Source: DASUAS01 sp963720765 (GTDB lineage: Bacteria; Actinomycetota; Acidimicrobiia; IMCC26256; DASPTH01). Taken from it: DNA of 64,000 nucleotides. Shown piece after piece: positions 42,862 to 51,341 of this stretch. The notes under the pieces were generated by a model. It did no database searches, was not told the DNA's origin, and saw only the letters and a program-made list of their open reading frames with translations. The stretch's first letter is position 1; every line of letters starts with the position of its first letter. The DNA is taken from the NCBI GenBank assembly GCA_963720765.1, contig CAVRGS010000002.1, positions 930,001-994,000 on the forward strand, written 5' to 3'. The translations under genes and the position numbers were made by a program.

Positions 42862-43998
42862 ATGTTCGACGTGGAAGGGCACCTCGATGAGCTGCGATCG
42901 TGGCCGATCGATCGGCTCGAGGCGCGCCGTGTCGAGCTGGTGCGGGTGCAGCGTGAAGCGAGGATCGAGGAGCTCGACGTGCTCCGCGTGCTCGACGAAC
43001 GCGGTCAGATCGACGTCACCGTCGGACGCGACGGGGAGTCGGCGCGCACCGTGCGCGAGAAGATCGAGACGGCCCGCGCGTTGGAATCGCTTCCCGCGGT
43101 GGCGGCGGCCGCACACGCGGGTTTGTTGAGCGACGAGCAGCTCGTCGAGACCGTGAAGGTCGCCGACGAGGAGTCCGACGTCGAATGGGCGCAGCGCGCA
43201 CCGAACATGACGCCGGCGGATCTGGCGCGAAAGGCGCGGACCAAGGTGAAGCCCACGGTCGAGGAGTCGCTGGCCCGACATGCGGCGCGTCACTTCTGGA
43301 TGCGCTGGAACCGTGAGCACACGATGTTGCAGGTCCACGGCGAGCTGCCCGACGTGATGGGTGTGAAGTTCGAGGCGACGGTCGACAAGCTCGTCGAAGC
43401 GATGCGGCCTGCCCGAGGCGGCGCGTGGGAACGGCGCGAACGACGGGCCGCCGACGCGTTGGTGCAGATGTGTGACGCGGTCGATGTCGCCGAGACGCTC
43501 GACACGCCCCGGCTGGCGCCGCAGCCGCTGTTCTGCGTCGACGTGCCACCGGAGGGGCCGGTCGAGATCGCGGGCATCCCATTGCCCGATGCCATGGTCG
43601 AGCGTCTCCGTGCCGGCGCGAGGGCCGAGCCGGTCCTGCTCGACGCCGACGGCGCGCCCGTGGCGGTGGGTCGGATCTCGAGCTCGTTGTCACCCAAGAC
43701 CCTGCGAGTGGTGTTGCGACGTGACGGGCACTGCCGCTGCGGCAACTGCGACCTGCGCTACGGATTGCACGCGCACCACTTGCGGCCGCGGAGCTGGGAC
43801 GGGAGCGACGAGCCGTCCAACCTGGCGATGGTCGCCTCGGTGCACCATCCGATGCTGATCCCGCACGGCCCCTACGCGCTGGTGGGCGATCCCAATCGCC
43901 CCGACGGTCTGCGTCTCGCGCACATCGACGACCTCACCCCTGAGGAAGCAGCCCAGGTCGGGCTCCCTCGAAGACGTGAGAAACGCGGAGCCGCGTGA
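42862..43998 (+). CDS. DUF222 - HNH endonuclease protein (13E12 repeat family)
   Basis: The product is 378 aa from ATG 42862 (MFDVEGHLDELRSWPIDRLE). A helical DUF222 domain (about residues 1-260) is followed by an HNH nuclease motif near 290-330: VVLRRDGHCRCGNCDLRYGLHAHH, with Cys pairs and the HH, then NLAMVASVHHPMLIPHG. The family is related to the mycobacterial REP13E12 repeats, which are multicopy and serve as phage integration sites. Codon use is backbone-like and the gene is intact. It stands at the right border of the accessory island. Confidence 0.88.
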   Translation: MFDVEGHLDELRSWPIDRLEARRVELVRVQREARIEELDVLRVLDERGQIDVTVGRDGESARTVREKIETARALESLPAVAAAAHAGLLSDEQLVETVKVADEESDVEWAQRAPNMTPADLARKARTKVKPTVEESLARHAARHFWMRWNREHTMLQVHGELPDVMGVKFEATVDKLVEAMRPARGGAWERRERRAADALVQMCDAVDVAETLDTPRLAPQPLFCVDVPPEGPVEIAGIPLPDAMVERLRAGARAEPVLLDADGAPVAVGRISSSLSPKTLRVVLRRDGHCRCGNCDLRYGLHAHHLRPRSWDGSDEPSNLAMVASVHHPMLIPHGPYALVGDPNRPDGLRLAHIDDLTPEEAAQVGLPRRREKRGAA

Positions 43999-44133
43999 GG
44001 GGCGGCCTCCGAGTACAGGCGGCTATGGCGGGTTCCTGAGCGAGCAGGAACTGTCGATGTCGGCGCGCAGTCGGCGCGCGCCGCAGCATCTGGTCGCTGC
44101 CGTCCGTGACGCCGATGCGATCAGGGACTGCCG

Positions 44134-44544
44134 TCAGTGGGCGCGGAATTGCTCGTCGAGCTGTTCCTGCTTGTCGAGATGCTGGAGCAGCGCCCGATCG
44201 ACCGCGACCCAGATGGTCTTGGAGAACGGGTAGGCGAACGTCGGCACGATGATCATCAGCGGGACGAGCACCGCGAGGAACGGCGCGACCGGGATGTTCG
44301 GGATGGTGAGCGCGAGCCCGATCCCGAACGCGAGCACGAACACCACGCCGGCGATGCCGATGTTGATCGCCAGCGCGCCGGCCCAGTACCCCGCCTCGCG
44401 CTCGAAGTGCAGCCCGCAGCGTGGGCAGTCGTCGACCATGGTGAACCACCGTCGGAAGAGGTGGCCGCTGCCGCAGCGCGCGCACCGTTTGGTGAAGCCT
44501 CGCCAGAGCATCTGACCCCTCGACGGGTGCTGCGGTGCGTTCAT
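44134..44544 (-). CDS. DUF983 family zinc-ribbon membrane protein
   Basis: The product is 136 aa from ATG 44544, overlapping the nuclease stop by ATGA. An N-terminal zinc ribbon (KRCARCGSGHLFRRW and DDCPRCGLHFEREAGYW) precedes two membrane helices (ALAINIGIAGVVFVLAFGIGLAL and VAPFLAVLVPLMIIVPTFAYPF) and a charged tail LLQHLDKQEQLDEQFRAH. DUF983 proteins are widespread and uncharacterised. Coupling to a RecB-like nuclease is unusual, and the link may only be positional. Confidence 0.85.
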   Translation of the reverse strand: MNAPQHPSRGQMLWRGFTKRCARCGSGHLFRRWFTMVDDCPRCGLHFEREAGYWAGALAINIGIAGVVFVLAFGIGLALTIPNIPVAPFLAVLVPLMIIVPTFAYPFSKTIWVAVDRALLQHLDKQEQLDEQFRAH

Positions 44545-46046
44545 GCATCGTCCTCGGCGTCGACGGTGGGCCACACCGGCACTCCCGGGAGCGCGGAGTC
44601 CGGGCAGATCGAACGGTACCGGCAGTGCTTGCAGACCTCCGGATCGGTCACCCCCACGAACTCGGTCATCCCGCGGATCTCCGCGACCTCCCTGCGCACG
44701 TCGTCCTCGATCGCCGCGAGGTCGTCGCCATCGGGTTCGAACGGCTCGGGGTCGTCGACGACCTCGGGCGCGAGGTGCTCGAACGCGATGCGCAACCGCA
44801 GGCCGCGCCCCGCCGCGAGGGGGGCGAGGATCCACGCCTGGAGGCGCGCCTGCTTGTCGTCGGCGACACGGTCGCTCCACACCTGCCCGCTCTTGAAGTC
44901 GCGCGCGTCGAGCAGGCCGTCGTGCACCCACAGCGCGTCGATCCGTGCGGTGGCCATGAACGGCGTGGTCGGGTGCGACGAGAACCGCGCCCGGGTGATC
45001 TCGTGGCCGATCGCCTCGGTCGGGCTCGGGCACCGCGTGGTGTGACGCTCGATCTCACCCCACAACCGGTCGTCGTGGTCGAGACCCCGGCGCACCAGCA
45101 CGTCGCCGACGTGCTCGAGGTCGTGGCACGACCCCTCGACGTGGATCATGTGCAGCGCGTCGTGCAGCTGCTGACCGTGGACACCGCCGGGGTCGGTGTC
45201 GCTGCCCGGGATGCCGAACAGCTGGTGGTCGCGCCACTCGCGCGCGCAGCGCCGCCACGTGTCGAGCCCGGTGGGCGTGACGTGCAGGATCCCCGGCAGG
45301 AGATCGCGCTTGCGGCCGTAGTGCGCGCCCTTCTTGTGTTCGGGACACCCTGCCACCACCGCGCACCCGCCGCAGTCGCGCCCGCTGCTCGCCACCGGAT
45401 CATCGGCGCGCTCGCGCACGACGGCGACGCGCTCGTCGAACCATGTGGTGGTGGTCCCGCGCTCGTCGGGCTCGACGACTCGCTCGACCAGCAGCCCTCG
45501 CACGAGGTCGGCCCACGCCACCCGCACCGGGGCGCCGCCGAGCCACGGGGTCAACCGCAGGAAGGCCACCCGCAGCGCTTCGACCTCGAGCGGATCGGTG
45601 GGTGGCACCCGCCGCCCCCAGAGCTCGAACTGGCGGAGCTCGAAGCCGTCGTCGGCGGTGCGCAACGGCAGGTCGATCCAGCCGCCCACGCGCAGGCCAC
45701 CGCGATCGGTGGGCTGGTCGGTGCCGGGGTCGTCCCAGCGCGCCGGGCGGTCGCCGAACATGGCCACGTACCACCGCCCGGCCTGCTCGAGCACCGCCCG
45801 TTCCTCGGGGAGCACCTCGGGGTCGAGCCGGTCGCCGATGTCGGCGAAGTCGGCAGCGGTGGGCACCGCGAGCTCGGCGTGCACGTCGCGCACAGCGGCG
45901 AGGATGGCGTCGCGCAGCCGGGACCGGTGCACGGGGTCGTGGGAGCGTTCGCCGCCCTCGAACGCGCGCGACAGCCGGCGCGCGCACATGGCGTCGGCCC
46001 GCCGCAGCAGGTAGGGGGTGACCCGGGGGAGCGGCTGAGTCTCCAC
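44541..46046 (-). CDS. PD-(D/E)XK superfamily (RecB/Cas4-like) nuclease with two cysteine clusters
   Basis: The product is 501 aa from ATG 46046 (METQPLPRVTPYLLRRADAM). The C-terminal half (about 260-490) is a RecB-type nuclease: YLLRRADAM-like entry helix, MATARIDALWVHDGLLDARDFKSGQVW with the D-x10-DFK catalytic core, a QAW helix (QARLQAWILAPLA) and CKHCRYRSICPD, a Cas4/AddB-like iron-sulfur cluster. The N-terminal half ends in CGGCAVVAGCPEH, a second similar cluster, so the protein looks like a degenerate plus an active nuclease module. It probably acts in DNA repair; no helicase partner is adjacent. It is divergent from rpiB. Confidence 0.8.
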   Translation of the reverse strand: METQPLPRVTPYLLRRADAMCARRLSRAFEGGERSHDPVHRSRLRDAILAAVRDVHAELAVPTAADFADIGDRLDPEVLPEERAVLEQAGRWYVAMFGDRPARWDDPGTDQPTDRGGLRVGGWIDLPLRTADDGFELRQFELWGRRVPPTDPLEVEALRVAFLRLTPWLGGAPVRVAWADLVRGLLVERVVEPDERGTTTTWFDERVAVVRERADDPVASSGRDCGGCAVVAGCPEHKKGAHYGRKRDLLPGILHVTPTGLDTWRRCAREWRDHQLFGIPGSDTDPGGVHGQQLHDALHMIHVEGSCHDLEHVGDVLVRRGLDHDDRLWGEIERHTTRCPSPTEAIGHEITRARFSSHPTTPFMATARIDALWVHDGLLDARDFKSGQVWSDRVADDKQARLQAWILAPLAAGRGLRLRIAFEHLAPEVVDDPEPFEPDGDDLAAIEDDVRREVAEIRGMTEFVGVTDPEVCKHCRYRSICPDSALPGVPVWPTVDAEDDA

Positions 46047-46136
46047 CCGGCCCAGGCTACGGACGGGGTGTGACAGACCCCGGGAACTCGGCGGAGGAGC
46101 CCCGATTCCGTCCCGGCCCGGTCGAGCCGCCTTCCC

Positions 46137-46142
46137 TACACT
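46137..46142 (+). promoter_or_regulatory. Putative -10 box of the rpiB-glyA operon
   Basis: TACACT matches the consensus well and would give a leader of about 26-30 nt to the GTG at 46175. No strong -35 is visible. Confidence 0.45.
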
Positions 46143-46174
46143 GGCCCTTCGCGTTCTCGTCGCGGGAGCACCAA

Positions 46175-46624
46175 GTGCGCATCACCATCGGCTCCGACCA
46201 CGCGGGTTTCCGCCTGAAGGAGCACCTCATCGCCGTCCTGAAGGACGACGGTCACGACGTCACCGACCTCGGCACCAACTCCGAGGAACCGGTCGACTAC
46301 CCGATCTACTGCTCGCGCGTCGGGCGTGCGGTCGCGCAGGGCGACGCCGACCGCGGCATCGTGCTCGGTGGGAGCGGTCAGGGTGAGCAGCTCTCGGCCA
46401 ACAAGGTGAAGGGCGTGCGCGCCGCACTGTGCAACGACCTCTACACCGCCGAGTTCTCGCGCCGGCACAACGACGCCAACGTGCTGTCGATCGGCGCCCG
46501 CGTGGTGGGGGAGGGCCTGGCCGACGAGATCCTGCGGGTCTGGCTCGCCACCGAGTTCGAGGGTGGTCGCCACCAACGCCGCATCGACGAGCTCACCGCG
46601 CTCGAGAACGGAGAGATCCTGTGA
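46175..46624 (+). CDS. rpiB: Ribose-5-phosphate isomerase B
   Basis: The product is 149 aa; GTG 46175 (VRITIGSDHAGFRLKEHLI) is chosen because SDHAGF must lie at the N-terminus and GGGAG precedes it. DVTDLGTNSEEPVDYPIYC and VLGGSGQGEQLSANKVKGVRAALC are the active-site loops. The Cys of E. coli RpiB is replaced (VLGGSGQGEQ), as in mycobacterial enzymes that use a Glu base instead. NDANVLSIGARVVGEGLADEIL closes the domain. It interconverts ribulose-5-P and ribose-5-P. The stop overlaps the glyA GTG. Confidence 0.93.
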   Translation: MRITIGSDHAGFRLKEHLIAVLKDDGHDVTDLGTNSEEPVDYPIYCSRVGRAVAQGDADRGIVLGGSGQGEQLSANKVKGVRAALCNDLYTAEFSRRHNDANVLSIGARVVGEGLADEILRVWLATEFEGGRHQRRIDELTALENGEIL

Positions 46625-47889
46625 CAACCGACTTCGACGCGTCCTTCGCAGCACTGCGCGATGTCGATCCTGCGATCGCCGAGATCATCGAGCGCGAGAC
46701 CGAGCGCCAGAACACGACCATCCAGCTCATCGCGTCGGAGAACTTCACGTCGCGTGCGGTGATGGCGGCGCAGGGGTCGGTGCTCACCAACAAGTACTCC
46801 GAGGGCTACCCGGGCAAGCGCTACTACGGCGGCAACCTGGTGGTCGACGAGGCCGAGGAGCTCGCCCGCACGCGGCTGTGCGAGCTGTTCGGCGCCGACC
46901 ACGCCAACGTGCAGCCCCACTCGGGCGCCAACGCCAACATGGCCACCTACCTCGCGCTGTTGGAGCCCGGCGACAAGGTCATGGGCCTGCGCCTCGATCA
47001 GGGCGGCCACCTCACCCACGGCTCGCCGGTCAACGCCAGTGGCCGCCTCTACGACTTCGTCGCCTACGGCGTCGACCGCGAGACCGAGCGCATCGACCAC
47101 GACGAAGTGCGCGCCATCGCCATGGCCGAGCGTCCCAAGCTGATCATCGCCGGGGCCACCGCCTACCCGCGCACCATCGACTTCGAGGCGTTCCGGTCGA
47201 TCGCCGACGAATGCGGTGCCCTCCTGATGGTCGACGCCGCGCACATCGCCGGCCTCATCGCCGGTGGCGCGCACCCGTCGCCGATCCCGTACGCCGACGT
47301 CGTCACCACCACCACGCACAAGACGCTGCGCGGCCCCCGTGCCGGAGCGATCATGTGCCGCGAGCAGTACGCGACCGCCATCGACAAGGCAGTGTTCCCC
47401 GGCCTCCAGGGCGGCCCCCTCATGCACGTCGTCGCGGCCAAGGCCGTCGCCTTCCGGGAAGCGCAACAGCCGGCGTTCCGGGACTACGCGCACCAGGTCG
47501 TCAAGAACGCCGACGCGCTCGCCGAAGCCCTCGCGGCCGAAGGCTTCCGCATCGTCTCCGGGGGCACCGACAACCATCTGATGCTCGTGGACCTGCGACC
47601 GTTCGGCGTCACCGGCAAGGTGGCCCAGGAAGCGCTCGACCGCGCCGGGATCACCTGCAACAAGAACGCCATCCCCAACGACCCCGAGAAGCCCTTCACC
47701 ACCAGCGGCCTCCGCCTCGGCACCGCCGCCGTCACCACCGCCGGCATGAAGGAGCCCGAGATGGAGCAGATCTCCGCCCTCATCGCCGAAGTCCTCCGCA
47801 AGGTCGACGACGACGACATCGCCGAGCAAGTGAAGTCCCAAGCCGCCGACCTCTGCGCCAACTTCACCCCCTACCCCGCAAGCGCATAA
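46621..47889 (+). CDS. glyA: Serine hydroxymethyltransferase
   Basis: The product is 422 aa from GTG 46621, overlapping rpiB by GTGA. It is a PLP enzyme transferring the serine hydroxymethyl group to THF. IQLIASENFTSRAVMAAQGS, LTNKYSEGYPGKRYYGG, the aromatic/folate region and the PLP-lysine motif VVTTTTHKTLRGPRAGAIM are all intact. The C-terminal GLRLGTAAVTTAGMKEPEM is normal. It supplies one-carbon units, complementing purU at 17163. The order rpiB-glyA-wecA-atp is conserved in actinobacteria. Confidence 0.97.
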   Translation: MTTDFDASFAALRDVDPAIAEIIERETERQNTTIQLIASENFTSRAVMAAQGSVLTNKYSEGYPGKRYYGGNLVVDEAEELARTRLCELFGADHANVQPHSGANANMATYLALLEPGDKVMGLRLDQGGHLTHGSPVNASGRLYDFVAYGVDRETERIDHDEVRAIAMAERPKLIIAGATAYPRTIDFEAFRSIADECGALLMVDAAHIAGLIAGGAHPSPIPYADVVTTTTHKTLRGPRAGAIMCREQYATAIDKAVFPGLQGGPLMHVVAAKAVAFREAQQPAFRDYAHQVVKNADALAEALAAEGFRIVSGGTDNHLMLVDLRPFGVTGKVAQEALDRAGITCNKNAIPNDPEKPFTTSGLRLGTAAVTTAGMKEPEMEQISALIAEVLRKVDDDDIAEQVKSQAADLCANFTPYPASA

Positions 47890-48075
47890 GGGCGGCTCCG
47901 AAGAGATGAGAAGAGGCGTGGGGGGCCGGGTGACTCGGCCGGGGGGTAGCGCCCAGGCGCCGAGACCCGGCACGAAGTGCCGACCCGAGCGCCAGCGAGG
48001 GGAGCAGGGGCTCGTCGCCGTCAAGGGCGCGTCCCCGGACGAGACGCCCGGCACACCGCGCCGGAAGGGTGACCG
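47890..48075 (+). other. Intergenic region glyA - wecA with hairpin
   Basis: These 186 bp hold no gene. CGGCAC-GAA-GTGCCG (47968-47982) is a tight hairpin, and a CCGGGTGACTCGGCC dyad lies just before it. They may form a glyA terminator or attenuator; no clear promoter for wecA is seen. Confidence 0.45.
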
Positions 48076-49260
48076 GTGCCCGGGTATCTGACCGTCGCCG
48101 GCATCGCCGCGCTGGTGACGTTCATCCTCACCTTCGCCATGCGCTGGGTCGCCCCGCGCATCGGCGCGGTCGCGATGCCGGGGCCGCGCAGCGTCCACAC
48201 CAAGCCCACCCCGTCACTCGGCGGCGCGGCGATGTTCGCCGGCTTCCTGGTCGCGATGGCGGTGGCGTCGCAGCTCGGGCAGTTCCACGAGATCTTCGCC
48301 GACGACACCGAAACGCTCGGACTGCTGCTCGCCGCCGCGGTCATGTTCGTGGTCGGCGCCATCGACGACCTGCGCGACGTCTCGCCGCCGGCGAAGATCG
48401 CGGGCCAGGTCCTGAGCGGCAGCATCCTCTCACTGCTCGGCGTGACGATGCTCTACTTCCGGGTGCCGTTCGCGACGTACGAGTACGTGGTGCTCTCGCC
48501 TGATCTGGCGCCGCTCGTCACCGTGCTCACCGTCGTGGTGATGGCGAACGCCATCAACCTCATCGACGGACTCGACGGGCTTGCGTGCGGGATCGTCATC
48601 ATCGCGGGCGCGGCGATGTTCCTGTACGCCGACCGGCTGTTCAAGGCCGGGCTGCTCGAGGGCTCCAACATGGGGCCGCTCGTCGCCGCGATCACCGTCG
48701 GGATCTGCGTGGGCTTCCTGCCCCACAACTTCAACCCGGCGCGCATCTTCATGGGCGACGCCGGTGCGATGTTCCTCGGATTGTTGCTGGCCACCACGAC
48801 CATCACCGTCGGCGGCCGCACGGCCGACCCGTTCAGCGGTCAGACCTACTTCTTCTTCGCGCCGCTCGTCATCCCGCTGGTGATCCTCGGCGTGCCGATC
48901 TTCGACACGGCGTTCTCGTTCCTGCGCCGCGTCTGGCGTCGGCAGTCGTTCGCGCAGGCCGACCACGAGCACCTCCACCACCGGCTGATGCGGATGGGGC
49001 ACGGACCGCGCCGGGCCGTCGTCATCCTCTGGCTGTGGACCGCGATCCTCTCGGCGGTGGTGCTGCTGCCCACCTTCACCAACCACGGGAACTCGCTCGT
49101 ACCCCTGGCCGTCATCGCACTGGGGCTGCTCCTCTACATCTACTTCCACCCCGGCGTGCGCAGTCGTCGGGCCACCCCGGCGGACCTCGACGCGGCCGGT
49201 GACGGAGACGCCGAGGTGGTGGAGCTCGCACCCCGGCGGGAATCTCGCGGTGGCGGCTGA
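48076..49260 (+). CDS. wecA: Undecaprenyl-phosphate N-acetylhexosamine-1-phosphate transferase (WecA/TagO family)
   Basis: The product is 394 aa from GTG 48076 (VPGYLTVAGIAALVTFILTF). It is a ten- to eleven-helix polyprenyl-phosphate phosphosugar transferase. Motifs: KPTPSLGGAAMFAGF, the metal pair GAIDDLRDVSPPAK, ANAINLIDGLDGLACG, and cytoplasmic loops NPARIFMGDAGAMFLG and QADHEHLHHRLMRMGHGPRRA with the histidine box. It starts lipid-linked glycan synthesis, probably arabinogalactan-like or teichoic linkage units. The gene directly upstream of the atp operon is the mycobacterial wecA (rfe) equivalent. The end is Asp/Glu-rich and cytoplasmic. Confidence 0.93.
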   Translation: MPGYLTVAGIAALVTFILTFAMRWVAPRIGAVAMPGPRSVHTKPTPSLGGAAMFAGFLVAMAVASQLGQFHEIFADDTETLGLLLAAAVMFVVGAIDDLRDVSPPAKIAGQVLSGSILSLLGVTMLYFRVPFATYEYVVLSPDLAPLVTVLTVVVMANAINLIDGLDGLACGIVIIAGAAMFLYADRLFKAGLLEGSNMGPLVAAITVGICVGFLPHNFNPARIFMGDAGAMFLGLLLATTTITVGGRTADPFSGQTYFFFAPLVIPLVILGVPIFDTAFSFLRRVWRRQSFAQADHEHLHHRLMRMGHGPRRAVVILWLWTAILSAVVLLPTFTNHGNSLVPLAVIALGLLLYIYFHPGVRSRRATPADLDAAGDGDAEVVELAPRRESRGGG

Positions 49261-49289
49261 AAAAATCCGGTGACGAGGGCCCTCCCGGT

Positions 49290-49319
49290 TTGACGGTTCT
49301 CAGGGTGGCGCACTAGCTT
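49290..49319 (+). promoter_or_regulatory. Promoter of the ATP synthase operon
   Basis: TTGACG (49290-49295) and TAGCTT (49314-49319) are separated by 18 bp, the best -35/-10 pair in the backbone. Transcription would start near 49326, leaving a leader of about 58 nt with a GGGGGAGGAA ribosome site before GTG 49384. Confidence 0.65.
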
Positions 49320-49383
49320 GTGCGTGTATTCACAAGCGGGAGTGGGTCGCAACGACGCGTCCACTCGGGGGAGGAAATCGCCG

Positions 49384-49695
49384 GTGAAACCCCGGCTCCG
49401 ACGATTCGTTCGCTGGCTGTTCGTGCCCAAGGCGGCGCGCAGCGAGGACAAGTACCGGGGCGAGGCCTTTGCCAGCGGCCTCGAACTCGTCGTCCCCACC
49501 GTCGTCTTCACGTTGCTCGGCCTGTGGGCCGACAGCGCGTGGGGCACCGCGCCGCTGTTCCTGATCCTCGGGTTCGTGTTCGGCGCGGTCGGCACCTACG
49601 CGAACCAGTACTACAAGTACCGCGCCCGCAGCGAGATCAACGACGAGGGCAAGCCGTGGGCGCGTTCGTCCTCGGGCGAAGGAGGTGCGCGATGA
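49384..49695 (+). CDS. AtpZ/AtpI family protein
   Basis: The product is 103 aa from GTG 49384 (VKPRLRRFVRWLFVPKAARSE), chosen for the GGGGGAGGAA ribosome site. Two membrane helices (FASGLELVVPTVVFTLLGLWAD and TAPLFLILGFVFGAVGTYANQYY) enclose a short acidic turn, the AtpZ pattern. It probably helps assemble the c-ring or moves Mg2+/Ca2+ for the ATP synthase. It overlaps the next gene (ATGA). Confidence 0.8.
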   Translation: MKPRLRRFVRWLFVPKAARSEDKYRGEAFASGLELVVPTVVFTLLGLWADSAWGTAPLFLILGFVFGAVGTYANQYYKYRARSEINDEGKPWARSSSGEGGAR

Positions 49696-50165
49696 CCGAA
49701 CCGGCAGTCCCCTCCGACACGACCGCCGACCTGGCGGCTCCGGACTTCACCGTGCCCGATCCCGACGGCATCGAGTCGCGCATCGCCAAGGACATCGCCC
49801 GCCACGCGCTCTGGGTGGCTCCGGTCGCGATCTTGGCCCTCGGCCTCTGGCAGGGCGTCGGCGGCGCGCTCGGCGTCGCGCTCGCCCTGGTGGTCGTGCT
49901 CGCGAACTTTCTCATCACCGGAGCGCTCCTCGGTTGGGCAGCGCGCATTTCACCCGCGATGATCATGGCCGTCGCCCTCGGCGGATTCCTCGTGTGGCTC
50001 ATGGTCATCTTCGGTGTGGGTCTGCTGGTGGAGCAGATCGACGCCGTCAACCTCGACGTCTTCGTCGTGTCGGTCCTCGTGCTGCATCTCGGTCTCTTGT
50101 TCTGGGAGATGCGCTCGATCAGCTTCAGTCTCGCGTCCCCCGGGCTCAAGCCCCGGAAGTCCTAG
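49692..50165 (+). CDS. atpI: ATP synthase subunit I (AtpI)
   Basis: The product is 157 aa from ATG 49692 (MTEPAVPSDTTADLAAPDFT). A polar Pro/Asp-rich start of about 40 residues precedes four helices (LWVAPVAILALGLWQGVG, LGVALALVVVLANFLITGA, MIMAVALGGFLVWLMVIFGV and VVSVLVLHLGLLFWEM). AtpI assists F0 assembly and is not part of the mature enzyme. The position between AtpZ and atpB is standard. Confidence 0.8.
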   Translation: MTEPAVPSDTTADLAAPDFTVPDPDGIESRIAKDIARHALWVAPVAILALGLWQGVGGALGVALALVVVLANFLITGALLGWAARISPAMIMAVALGGFLVWLMVIFGVGLLVEQIDAVNLDVFVVSVLVLHLGLLFWEMRSISFSLASPGLKPRKS

Positions 50166-50174
50166 GAGCACTGC

Positions 50175-50957
50175 GTGATCCCGGTTCTCGCCGACCTCCT
50201 GCCCAACGTCAACGAACTCTTCGAGTACAAGGGCATCTTCGGTCGCAACCAGTGGTACGAGTTCAACAAGACGGCGCTGATGGCGTTGATCTCGACGCTG
50301 ATCTGCGTGGTGATCTTCTACATCGGGTCCCGCAAGAAGGCCATGGTGCCCGCGGGTCTGCAGAACGCGGCCGAGATGGGCTACGAGGCGGTGGAGCAAC
50401 AGATCGCCGTCGAGGTCATGGGCCCCGACAGCGGCCGCAAGTGGGGCCCGTTCCTCGCCACGCTGTTCTTCTGGATCTTCTTCATCAACATCTGGTCGAC
50501 GGTGCCTTTCGTCTACTTCCCGGCCACGTCGCGCATGGCGATCCCGATCTACCTGGCCCTGCAGACCTGGGTGATCTTCATCGTCGTCGGCTTCAAGCAC
50601 CAGGGGCTCGGCTACTTCCGCAACGTGGTGCCGTCGGGGGTCCCCGGCCCGCTGCTGATCCTCGTGGTGCCGATCGAGATCCTCTCGAAGTACTTCATCC
50701 GCCCGTTCTCGCTGGCGGTGCGACTCTTCGCCAACATGGCCGCCGGCCACGTGCTGCTCGCAGTGTTCTGCATCATGACCAGCGAGCTGATCATCCACCA
50801 CGACAGCGGCATCTGGCAGATCCCCCTCGGCATCCTCCCGTTCGCGGCGCTCGTCGCGATGACGGCGTTCGAGTTCCTGGTGGCCCTGCTGCAGGCCTAC
50901 ATCTTCACCATCCTCACGGCGGTCTACGTCAACGAGTCGCTGCACGCCGAGCACTGA
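50175..50957 (+). CDS. atpB: ATP synthase F0 subunit a
   Basis: The product is 260 aa from GTG 50175 (MIPVLADLLPNVNELFEYKG), with an AGGAG site in the atpI-atpB gap. It has six helices, and the essential Arg of the proton half-channels is in FSLAVRLFANMAAGHVLL (near residue 180). GFKHQGLGYFRNVVPSGVPG and a C-terminal AFEFLVALLQAYIFTILTAVYV complete the channel. It carries protons between the membrane and the c-ring. Confidence 0.95.
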   Translation: MIPVLADLLPNVNELFEYKGIFGRNQWYEFNKTALMALISTLICVVIFYIGSRKKAMVPAGLQNAAEMGYEAVEQQIAVEVMGPDSGRKWGPFLATLFFWIFFINIWSTVPFVYFPATSRMAIPIYLALQTWVIFIVVGFKHQGLGYFRNVVPSGVPGPLLILVVPIEILSKYFIRPFSLAVRLFANMAAGHVLLAVFCIMTSELIIHHDSGIWQIPLGILPFAALVAMTAFEFLVALLQAYIFTILTAVYVNESLHAEH

Positions 50958-51036
50958 TCCGTCACACAGGATCACCAAAACCCATCCAGTTCGCACCACC
51001 CATACGCACCAACCCAGCAACCAAGGAGAACCAGAA
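50958..51036 (+). promoter_or_regulatory. atpE translation enhancer and ribosome site
   Basis: This 79-bp gap is A/C-rich and G-poor, so it is expected to be unstructured. It ends with AAGGAG (51023-51028), 8 nt before GTG 51037. This matches the strong initiation needed for the high copy number of subunit c. Confidence 0.55.
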
Positions 51037-51279
51037 GTGAACGAGTTCGTGAGCCTGGCGGTGACGCAGGCGGACGCCCTCAAGTCCGGCCTCGGTTCGG
51101 TCGGTTATGGTCTCGCCGCCATCGGCCCCGGCATCGGTATCGGTTACCTGGTCGGTCAGTCGGTCCAGGCGATGGCCCGCCAGCCCGAGATGGCCGGCAA
51201 CGTGCGGACGACGATGTTCCTCGGCATCGCGTTCGCCGAGGCGCTCGCCCTCATCGGTTTCGTCCTCAAGTTCATCTGA
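51037..51279 (+). CDS. atpE: ATP synthase F0 subunit c
   Basis: The product is 80 aa from GTG 51037. Two helices: GLAAIGPGIGIGYLVGQSVQAMARQ with the GxGxG packing motif, and TMFLGIAFAEALALIGFVLKF with the proton-carrying Glu (in AFAEALAL). The loop ARQPEMAGNVR contacts the central stalk. The lack of Na+-site residues around the Glu favours H+ coupling. It forms the rotating c-ring. Confidence 0.95.
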   Translation: MNEFVSLAVTQADALKSGLGSVGYGLAAIGPGIGIGYLVGQSVQAMARQPEMAGNVRTTMFLGIAFAEALALIGFVLKFI

Positions 51280-51341
51280 CCCGCCGCGCCGCGTCCCTCG
51301 TGGGCGACGGCGCACACTGACCTGTGAAGGAAGGACGCGCC

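Noticed and set aside
47890..48075. Riboswitch after glyA
   Set aside because: Only short GC-rich hairpins are present; no conserved glycine, THF or other aptamer core was recognised.
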